Positions 1-5,297 of a DNA stretch of 8,862 nucleotides are shown here, piece by piece (the stretch's first letter is position 1; every line of letters starts with the position of its first letter). Both the position numbers and the translations under genes were made by a program. Origin of the DNA: JBECKW01 sp040235505 (lineage in GTDB: Bacteria > Desulfobacterota > Desulfobacteria > Desulfobacterales > JAFDDL01); NCBI GenBank assembly GCA_040235505.1, contig JBECKW010000239.1, positions 1 through 8,862 of the forward strand. Direction: 5' to 3'. The notes under the pieces are model-generated. The model saw nothing but the letters and a program-made list of their open reading frames with translations. It had not been told where the DNA came from and searched no databases.

Positions 1-1914
1 GTGCAGGGCGAGAGCCTTGCACACCCCGGCTCCGCAACCAGTATCCACCTCACGCTGTTCAATATTCCGGCGGCGTTGACGAACTTGAAGCCGGGAATGA
101 CGGATCCTCCGGCCGGCTCGACCTATGGCCAGAACATTCACGGCGTGAATCAGGCCTACGCGGGTCCGCACGCGCATACCTCGGCTCAGAGCGCCTACCA
201 CTACCAGGTCTTCGCCCTCGACACGCTGCTGAAGCTCTACCCGGCAACAACTTTTGAGGCCATGGCGGCGGCGATGACAGGGCATGTGCTGGCCAGCGGC
301 GAATTAATCGGCGTATCGTCGCGGGATCCGCAGACAACGGATCAGCCGCTTAAAAATGGCCCGACGCGCATCGAAACCGGACTGATCAACGGCGTTCCCG
401 GCAGCGACCCCGCAATCATGGTCTACAGGGGAATTCCCTACGCAGCTCCGCCGGTGGGCGATCTTCGCTTCCGCCCGCCGCAACCGCCGGCTTCATGGGA
501 GGGCGTGCGCAAGGCGGACACGTTCAGCTCCGTCTGCCCGCAACGGGGCGAGCAGGAAAATATGAGCGAGGACTGCCTCACCGCAAATGTGTGGACGGGC
601 GCGAGTTTCGCCACCGAACGGCGACCAGTGTTCGTGTGGATCTACGGCGGCGGCTTCATGAGCGGCGCCGGATCGAACCCCTCGTTTGATGGGGAGGCGC
701 TGGCCAGGAAGGGCCTGGTGGTCGTGACGTTCAACTATCGCATGGGGGCATTCGGCTTTCTGTCCACGCCGGAGCTGAGCAAGGAGAGCGGGCACAACGC
801 TTCAGGCGACTACGGTTTGCTGGACGATATCGCCCTGCTGCAGTGGGTGCACAAGAACATCTCCGCGTTCGGCGGCGATCCGGACAGGGTGACCATCGGC
901 GGCCAGTCCGCCGGTGCCGGTGCGGTGGGGCTTCTCTCCATGTCTCCGTTGGCCAGGGGCCTCTTTCAGCGCGGCATCCAGGAGAGCCATGCCCGCTATT
1001 CCCGCGATACGGAATTGCGATTTCTATCCGTTTCCTGGATCTCACTCAAGAAAGCGGAAGCAGCCGGCCTGAAGTTCCAGGCGCAGGTCGGGGCGCACTC
1101 GATCGAGGAGCTGCGTGCCATGCCCTGGGAGAAGCTGGTGATTCAGGGAATGCCGGTGGACGACAGCGTCGATACGGGGAGCAATGCCACGGCGAACCTC
1201 TACCGCCCCGTCGTCGACGGGTGGGTGATTCCCAGGGACTACAGCGAAACCTATGCCGCTCATACGCAGAACGATGTCGCCATCATCGCAGGGAGCAACC
1301 GTGATGAAACCGGTGCGGTTCCCGAAAGCACGCTCGCCCAGCGGAACACGCCGGCAGACACGCCGATTCGTCCGGGCCTGGCGCCCACCTACAGCACGCT
1401 GGCTGATTTCCAGGCGGGCGCCAGGCGCAAATTCGGCCCGCTGGCGGACGAATATCTGAAGCTCTATCCGGCTTCCAGCGATGAGGAGGCCGGACTCCAG
1501 TGGGATGCCTCCGCCCGCGACAACTCGCGCATCTCAACCTATCTTTGGGGCACCGAGTGGAAACCTGGGACGGATAAGCCGGTGTACACGTATTACTGGA
1601 CCCACCGGCCAACGGGCGACCCGAGAGGCGCCCACCACGGATCGGAGATTCTCTTCGTATTCAACAATCTCGACATCAAAAAGCAGCCGTGGACCGATGA
1701 AGATCGAAAAATTGCCGATATTGTGTCCTCCTATTGGACGAACTTTGTCGCCACCGGCAACCCCAACGGCCCGGGACTTCCCGTGTGGCCGGAATATGAT
1801 CCGACGTCGCCGACGGTGATGGAACTCGGGGACCATTTCGGACCGGTTCCGGTTGCAACCCCGGAAAAGCTGGCCTTCTGGAAACGCTTTTTCAAGACTC
1901 AGCCGGCGTGGTAA
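1..1914 (+). CDS. PEBP/YbhB-like domain fused to type B carboxylesterase, 5' end cut by window
   Basis: Residues here are counted from base 1; the true start lies upstream because the frame is open at the edge and the first domain is already under way. Residues 1 to about 105 look like the C-terminal half of a bacterial PEBP (YbhB/YbcL, Raf-kinase-inhibitor-like) domain: FNIPA at 20-24, FALD at 71-74 and GHVLA at 94-98 are in the family's usual order. After a short polar linker (about 106-123) comes a full type B carboxylesterase with EDCLTANVW, the oxyanion-hole GGGF, nucleophile Ser303 in GGQSAGA, acid Glu436 in GSNRDETG and His546 in GAHHGSE. The triad is intact, so ester hydrolysis is expected; the substrate is unknown. 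A signal peptide, if any, would be outside the window. The MFS gene follows after 52 bases, suggesting one transcript. The esterase call is firm; the PEBP call rests on recalled motifs. Confidence 0.9.
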   Translation: MQGESLAHPGSATSIHLTLFNIPAALTNLKPGMTDPPAGSTYGQNIHGVNQAYAGPHAHTSAQSAYHYQVFALDTLLKLYPATTFEAMAAAMTGHVLASGELIGVSSRDPQTTDQPLKNGPTRIETGLINGVPGSDPAIMVYRGIPYAAPPVGDLRFRPPQPPASWEGVRKADTFSSVCPQRGEQENMSEDCLTANVWTGASFATERRPVFVWIYGGGFMSGAGSNPSFDGEALARKGLVVVTFNYRMGAFGFLSTPELSKESGHNASGDYGLLDDIALLQWVHKNISAFGGDPDRVTIGGQSAGAGAVGLLSMSPLARGLFQRGIQESHARYSRDTELRFLSVSWISLKKAEAAGLKFQAQVGAHSIEELRAMPWEKLVIQGMPVDDSVDTGSNATANLYRPVVDGWVIPRDYSETYAAHTQNDVAIIAGSNRDETGAVPESTLAQRNTPADTPIRPGLAPTYSTLADFQAGARRKFGPLADEYLKLYPASSDEEAGLQWDASARDNSRISTYLWGTEWKPGTDKPVYTYYWTHRPTGDPRGAHHGSEILFVFNNLDIKKQPWTDEDRKIADIVSSYWTNFVATGNPNGPGLPVWPEYDPTSPTVMELGDHFGPVPVATPEKLAFWKRFFKTQPAW

Positions 1915-1966
1915 GAGACAATAATCTAAAAAATTTGGTGATGATAAACACAGAAGGGAGTGCAGG

Positions 1967-3316
1967 ATGACCGAAACGGAGAAAGCAACCACCATGACCA
2001 CGTCCGATTCCATGGCGGTGCAGAAACCCACCGGAGTAAAACATAGAGCCCTTGATTCAAAGAGGTGGGTCATCGTCGGGCTGCTGAGTCTTGGGGCCAT
2101 CATCTCATACATTGACCGGTCGAACATTTCGGTAGCGCTCGCAGATGCGGAATTCGTAAAACATTTTAATCTCTCGGATTTACAACGAGGGGTGCTGAAC
2201 TCATCCTTCTTCTGGTCCTATACCGCGCTTCAGATAGTCATGGGCTGGGTGGTGGATCGCTTTGGGGTGAAAAGACCCTATACCATCGGCTTCACTATCT
2301 GGTGCATAGCGGCAGCGGCCACTGCCCTGACCCATTCCCTCTCGGAACTCATATCGCTTCGGGTGATTCTGGGCGCCGGAGAGGCCGTGGTGGTGCCCGC
2401 AAGCTACCGATGGATCCGGTATAATTTCGTTGAAAAAGAACGCGGGCTGGCCATGGGCCTCTACATGACAGGCACCAAGATCGCCTCCGCGGTCGGAGCG
2501 CCGGTCGCAGCCTGGTTGATCGTGGCCTACAGCTGGCGGGACATGTTTATGATTCTCGGCCTGGCCGGTTTGCTCTGGCTGATTCCCTGGCTGATCATGG
2601 TCAAAGAGCCTAAATCGCGAGAAGAGCGAGATGCTGCGCCGAGGGAAGGGGTATCGGAGAAGGTGCCGCTTGGCAAAACCATGGCCAGTCCTGTCGTATT
2701 GGGCTCCGTCATCGTCAACTTCTGCTACATGTATTTTACATTCTTCAACATCACCTGGATGCCGGCCTACTTTGTGGAGGCGCGAAATCTTTCCCTCAAG
2801 GAAATGGGCCTGTTCACCTTCTTGAGCTTCGGCGGCATGGCGATCATCGCGACCCTGGCCGGTTGGGCCGCCGACCGGCTGATCGCGCACGGCCGGGATC
2901 CGGTTCTCGTCCGGAAAACATTCATCATCGCCGGCTTCGCCATCGCCTCCACCGAACTGATCGGAGCCCAGACGTCATCGGTCAATGCGGCGCTTTTTTG
3001 GGCTGTGGCCTCCCTTTCGGGATTGGGGTTGGCAAGCGCCAACAGCCTTGCGCTCACCCGGGGGACGCTGATCCCGGCTACGGCGGTCGGCCTTGTGTCG
3101 GGCGTGCAGAACTGCTTCGGCGCCGCCGCCGGGATCGTCGGTCCGATCCTCACCGGCTGGCTGAAGGAAATCAGTGGAGGGTATGTACTACCCATGCAGG
3201 CTATCTGGATTTTCATGATTCTCGGTATTCTGTCCACTGCGCTGCTGCTCCGGGAGAAGTACGCGCCAATGAAAATAATCTCGTCAACTGCTCGATCGGC
3301 TCATCATAAGGCTTGA
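1967..3316 (+). CDS. MFS transporter, anion:cation symporter (ACS) type
   Basis: This 449-residue inner-membrane carrier has the length and roughly twelve hydrophobic segments of the major facilitator superfamily. After about 33 polar residues, TM1 carries Asp50-Arg51-x-Asn53 (YIDRSNISVA), typical of ACS members such as hexuronate, glucarate and phthalate-type transporters. Motif A after TM2 is clear (G93 to R103, with D97-R98 and K102-R103), and a second, weaker copy, GWAADR, sits at 299-304 in the C-terminal half, as expected from the internal duplication. A polar central loop lies near residues 210-235. The start is set by GAAGGGAG at 1953-1960, six bases before the ATG. It probably imports an organic anion by proton or cation symport; a link to the product of the upstream esterase is inferred from adjacency only. 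The stop codon lies inside the -35 box of the next promoter. Confidence 0.92.
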   Translation: MTETEKATTMTTSDSMAVQKPTGVKHRALDSKRWVIVGLLSLGAIISYIDRSNISVALADAEFVKHFNLSDLQRGVLNSSFFWSYTALQIVMGWVVDRFGVKRPYTIGFTIWCIAAAATALTHSLSELISLRVILGAGEAVVVPASYRWIRYNFVEKERGLAMGLYMTGTKIASAVGAPVAAWLIVAYSWRDMFMILGLAGLLWLIPWLIMVKEPKSREERDAAPREGVSEKVPLGKTMASPVVLGSVIVNFCYMYFTFFNITWMPAYFVEARNLSLKEMGLFTFLSFGGMAIIATLAGWAADRLIAHGRDPVLVRKTFIIAGFAIASTELIGAQTSSVNAALFWAVASLSGLGLASANSLALTRGTLIPATAVGLVSGVQNCFGAAAGIVGPILTGWLKEISGGYVLPMQAIWIFMILGILSTALLLREKYAPMKIISSTARSAHHKA

Positions 3317-3341
3317 CAATGCGGGAACATTTCCATATCAA
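3313..3341 (+). promoter_or_regulatory. Predicted sigma70-type promoter for the tyrA leader
   Basis: A perfect -35 box, TTGACA (3313-3318), is followed after exactly 17 bases by TATCAA (3336-3341), a four-of-six match to TATAAT. Transcription would start near 3348, about 29 bases before the leader-peptide ATG, which fits an attenuated leader. The -35 box contains the TGA stop of the MFS gene (3314-3316). I see no TyrR-type TGTAAA-N6-TTTACA palindrome around it. The weak -10 makes this a good but unproven call. Confidence 0.65.
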
Positions 3342-3376
3342 TCGAGGAGTTAATTAACCTGAAGGATATGCACCAT

Positions 3377-3460
3377 ATGCGACGCACTTTTTACGGAAGT
3401 TTCAAGTATCATTACTTTTATTATTATTTTTACGATAAAGGTCCGCCCGAAGTGCGTTGA
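3377..3460 (+). CDS. Tyr/Phe-rich leader peptide of the tyrA attenuator (27 aa)
   Basis: This short frame encodes 27 residues and ends in TGA at 3458-3460. Eleven residues are aromatic: Tyr at 6, 11, 13, 15, 16, 17 and 19, and Phe at 5, 9, 14 and 18. Residues 11-19 read YHYFYYYFY, eight Tyr/Phe out of nine. Such a run is the hallmark of leader peptides that sense charged tRNA by ribosome stalling, as in the E. coli pheA and pheST leaders. AAGGA at 3362-3366 lies ten bases before this ATG. An in-frame ATG at 3368 is almost on top of that site and is less likely to be used. The frame lies between a predicted promoter and an intrinsic terminator, directly upstream of tyrA. The peptide itself probably has no function beyond its translation. 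Confidence 0.88.
   Translation: MRRTFYGSFKYHYFYYYFYDKGPPEVR
3380..3459 (+). promoter_or_regulatory. Long-range leader stem enclosing the Tyr/Phe codons (candidate pause hairpin)
   Basis: CGACGCACTTT (3380-3390) can pair with GAAGTGCGTTG (3449-3459) in eleven consecutive pairs, two of them G-U. The loop contains all but one of the Tyr and Phe codons. One arm is at the start of the leader frame and the other at its stop codon, so a translating ribosome must open it. This resembles the segment 1:2 pause hairpin of the trp and phe leaders. The pairing is seen in the sequence; the role is inferred. Confidence 0.5.
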
Positions 3461-3483
3461 AAAGAAACACACATTGAAACAGC

Positions 3484-3523
3484 AAAAAGCCGAGGGAGGA
3501 TACAAAAACTCCCCGGCTTTTTT
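3484..3523 (+). terminator. Intrinsic terminator, the predicted attenuator of tyrA
   Basis: AAAAAGCCG (3484-3492) pairs with CGGCTTTTT (3514-3522), and GGGAG (3494-3498) pairs with CTCCC (3509-3513), with one bulged A at 3493 and a ten-base loop. The stem has 14 pairs, nine of them G-C, and runs straight into six T's (3518-3523). It starts 23 bases after the leader stop codon and ends 91 bases before tyrA. It therefore cannot belong simply to the MFS gene, since the leader promoter lies between them. Its place after a Tyr/Phe-rich leader frame marks it as an attenuator. Confidence 0.88.
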
Positions 3524-3528
3524 AGTTA

Positions 3529-3560
3529 GAGGCCGTGGAGAAACCTTCACGGTCTCTTTT
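3529..3560 (+). terminator. Second terminator-like hairpin in the tyrA leader
   Basis: GAGGCCGTGGAG (3529-3540) and CTTCACGGTCTC (3545-3556) form an unbroken 12-pair stem (two G-U pairs) around an AAAC loop, followed by TTTT (3557-3560). The stem is strong but the T-run is short, so it may act as a weak backup terminator, a pause site or a stabilising 5' structure for the tyrA message. It starts only six bases after the first terminator's T-tract. It lies 38 bases upstream of the tyrA ribosome binding site, which it leaves unpaired. Confidence 0.55.
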
Positions 3561-3614
3561 GATTGGAAAAGGGACAGGAAAATGGAAACAATTACGATAA
3601 GGAGGACATAGGCT

Positions 3615-4751
3615 ATGCTGCCGAAACACTATGAAGACGCGCTGAATGGGCTCCGCCGTGACATAGACGCCGTGGACGGAAAAATTATCTCTCTCCTGGC
3701 TGAAAGGCGGCGCCATGTGGAACAGGTTCTTGCCTTGAAAAAAGAGCACCATCAGCCGGCCTACCACCCGGCGAGAGAGGAAGACCTGATATCCGACCGC
3801 CGCAGACAGGCAGATGCCGCCGGTCTCGATCCCGAACATATTGAGGAGTTGTTTAGAAGCATCCTTCGGCGATCCCGCGTTTCGCAGACAGCCCACATAT
3901 CGCGTAGGGGCATTCGTCCGGGGGCTGCCGTGCTTCTGGTCGGTGCCGGCGGCGGCATGGGGCGATATTTCCAGAAATGGTTCCTCGATGCCGGTTACCG
4001 GGTTCGGGGTTTGGACCGGGACGGCTGGGATCATGTTGAAGAGTTGTGTGACGGCATCGAACTTGCCATTGTAAGTGTCCCCATCGATGCCACAATATCG
4101 GTCATCGAACGCCTCACGCCGAACCTGCCCCCCGATTGTGTGCTGGCGGATATCACCAGCATTAAAACCGCCCCCATGACGGCCATGCTGGCCTCGCATT
4201 CCGGACCGGTGCTGGGTCTGCACCCATTGTTCGGCCCCACCACCTCCACCATGGACAAGCAGATCGTGGCGGTGACCCCCGGCCGGCGGCCTTCAGACTG
4301 CCAGTGGGTGTTGGACCAGTTTACTGCATGGGGAGCAATTCTTGTGGAAACCGATCCGAAAGAACACGATGACATCATGGCCATCGTACAATCCTTGAGA
4401 CATTTCGCAACATTTTCGTTCGGCCGGTTTTTGTGGCAAAAATGCGTGAATCTTGAACGGTCCCTCGAATTTTCCAGCCCCATCTACCGGTTGGAACTCG
4501 GCATGGTGGGGAGACTTTTCGCCCAGGACGCCACGCTTTATTCCGAGATTATCTTTGCCTCCTCTCACCGACGGGCACTGCTGCTGGATTTTGTGGCCAG
4601 TCTCGCCGAAAATCTGGGAATGCTCGAAAATGGCAACAAGGCGGAATTCAACCGCCAGTTTGAACAAATCTCGGAATGGTTCGGACCTTTCAGTGAACAG
4701 GCTTTGCGGGAAAGCTCTTACCTCATCGACAAGCTGATCGAAAGGTTTTGA
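3615..4751 (+). CDS. tyrA: Bifunctional chorismate mutase/prephenate dehydrogenase (T-protein)
   Basis: The 378-residue cytoplasmic enzyme converts chorismate to prephenate and then, with NAD+, to 4-hydroxyphenylpyruvate, the precursor of tyrosine. Residues 1 to about 90 are an AroQ-type chorismate mutase: Arg14 (LRRDID), Arg31 (AERR), Lys42 and Arg54-Glu55 match the active-site pattern of the E. coli enzyme. The dehydrogenase follows, with the NAD-binding loop GAGGGMG at 110-116, catalytic His203 in LGLHPLFGP, His263 in LRHFATF, Arg292 in SPIYRLE and Arg300 in MVGRLFAQD. From memory these correspond to E. coli His197, His257, Arg286 and Arg294. Length and collinearity match E. coli TyrA (about 373 aa) throughout. 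AAGGAGG at 3599-3605, nine bases before the ATG, fixes the start. Expression is probably controlled by the Tyr/Phe attenuator just upstream. No other aromatic pathway gene is adjacent. Confidence 0.96.
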   Translation: MLPKHYEDALNGLRRDIDAVDGKIISLLAERRRHVEQVLALKKEHHQPAYHPAREEDLISDRRRQADAAGLDPEHIEELFRSILRRSRVSQTAHISRRGIRPGAAVLLVGAGGGMGRYFQKWFLDAGYRVRGLDRDGWDHVEELCDGIELAIVSVPIDATISVIERLTPNLPPDCVLADITSIKTAPMTAMLASHSGPVLGLHPLFGPTTSTMDKQIVAVTPGRRPSDCQWVLDQFTAWGAILVETDPKEHDDIMAIVQSLRHFATFSFGRFLWQKCVNLERSLEFSSPIYRLELGMVGRLFAQDATLYSEIIFASSHRRALLLDFVASLAENLGMLENGNKAEFNRQFEQISEWFGPFSEQALRESSYLIDKLIERF

Positions 4752-4781
4752 AACTACTTCTAACAAAATAAATATGAAGAA

Positions 4782-4810
4782 TTGACAGTTTTATTGTTTA
4801 TCGCTTGAAT
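4782..4810 (+). promoter_or_regulatory. Predicted sigma70-type promoter for the thioesterase gene
   Basis: TTGACA (4782-4787) matches the -35 consensus perfectly, and TTGAAT (4805-4810) follows after exactly 17 bases as a four-of-six -10 box. It lies in the AT-rich 117-base gap between tyrA and the thioesterase gene. Transcription would start near 4817. I see no convincing terminator hairpin after tyrA in this gap, so read-through from tyrA may also occur. Confidence 0.5.
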
Positions 4811-4868
4811 TTCACTGATTTGATTGTAAGATGACTCTCAACGATAACCCGGAAGGGAGTAGCGGTAT

Positions 4869-5297
4869 ATGCCAGGAATCAGTATTGAAGCGGCAGCAGA
4901 TATTTTAAGCCGTAATTTTGCCCAGTGGGTGCTGGATTTGTGTATGGAGGTGCGTGAAACGACTGCCGGGTCGGCGACCCTGGTCATGCCTTTCGATGAA
5001 AAGCTGCATAGAACAGGAGGGATCGTTTCGGGTCAGGCGCTCATGGCGTTGGCCGACACGGCAATGGTTATTTCGTTGTGTTCAGCTTTGGGAGAGTTCC
5101 GGCCTGTCGCCACGGTTGACATCACGACTACCTTCATGCGGCCGGCGACCAACACGGCGGTTATCGCTGAAGCAACCGTATTGCGCCTCGGGCGAACAAT
5201 GGGGTTTGGTCAAGCCCGGTTGCTGACGGATTCGAGCGAGCGACAGCTGGTAGCGAATGTGACCGGCAGCTACAGCATTCCACCTCAATTAAACTGA
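4869..5297 (+). CDS. PaaI-like hotdog-fold acyl-CoA thioesterase
   Basis: This 142-residue cytoplasmic protein has the length and layout of a single hotdog domain of the PaaI/4HBT type, which hydrolyses acyl-CoA or aryl-CoA thioesters as a homodimer or tetramer. The core GGIVSGQALMALADTAM (residues 50-66) forms the start of the central helix. Asp63 in LADTA sits where PaaI has its catalytic Asp. The usual HGG just before it is replaced by Ser54-Gly55-Gln56, a variant I recall from other members of this family, so activity is still likely. VATVDITTTFMRPA (about 78-91) is the following conserved strand. GGAAGGGAG at 4851-4859, nine bases before the ATG, supports the start. It has its own predicted promoter, and its last 13 bases overlap the end of the ABC gene on the other strand. 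The substrate cannot be read from sequence or context. Confidence 0.85.
   Translation: MPGISIEAAADILSRNFAQWVLDLCMEVRETTAGSATLVMPFDEKLHRTGGIVSGQALMALADTAMVISLCSALGEFRPVATVDITTTFMRPATNTAVIAEATVLRLGRTMGFGQARLLTDSSERQLVANVTGSYSIPPQLN

Noticed and set aside
1..3. GTG at base 1 as the true start of the esterase gene
   Set aside because: The frame is open at the edge, and the visible sequence begins in the middle of a PEBP-like domain with no ribosome binding site available to check.
1534..2127. Antisense frame of 197 codons across the esterase-MFS junction
   Set aside because: It spans the ends of two well-supported genes on the other strand and shows no domain.
2201..2890. Antisense frame of 229 codons opposite the MFS gene
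   Set aside because: It lies wholly inside a clear transporter gene, is rich in Gly, His and Arg as shadow frames often are, and matches no family I know.
3368..3376. In-frame ATG at 3368 as the leader-peptide start
   Set aside because: The purine-rich site at 3361-3366 is only one base away, and GAGGAG at 3344-3349 is too far (18 bases); the ATG at 3377 has normal spacing.
3582..3611. Nine-codon frame (METITIRRT) ending just before tyrA
   Set aside because: It has only a weak upstream ribosome binding site and its content is not informative; its end contains the tyrA ribosome binding site, so it is probably chance.
3348..3614. T-box riboswitch for tyrosine upstream of tyrA
   Set aside because: I see no T-box consensus (AGGGTGGNACCGCG-like) before the terminator; the translatable Tyr/Phe run explains the leader better.
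3522..4223. Antisense frame of 233 codons opposite tyrA
   Set aside because: It is a shadow of tyrA, with low-complexity composition and no recognisable motif or ribosome binding site.
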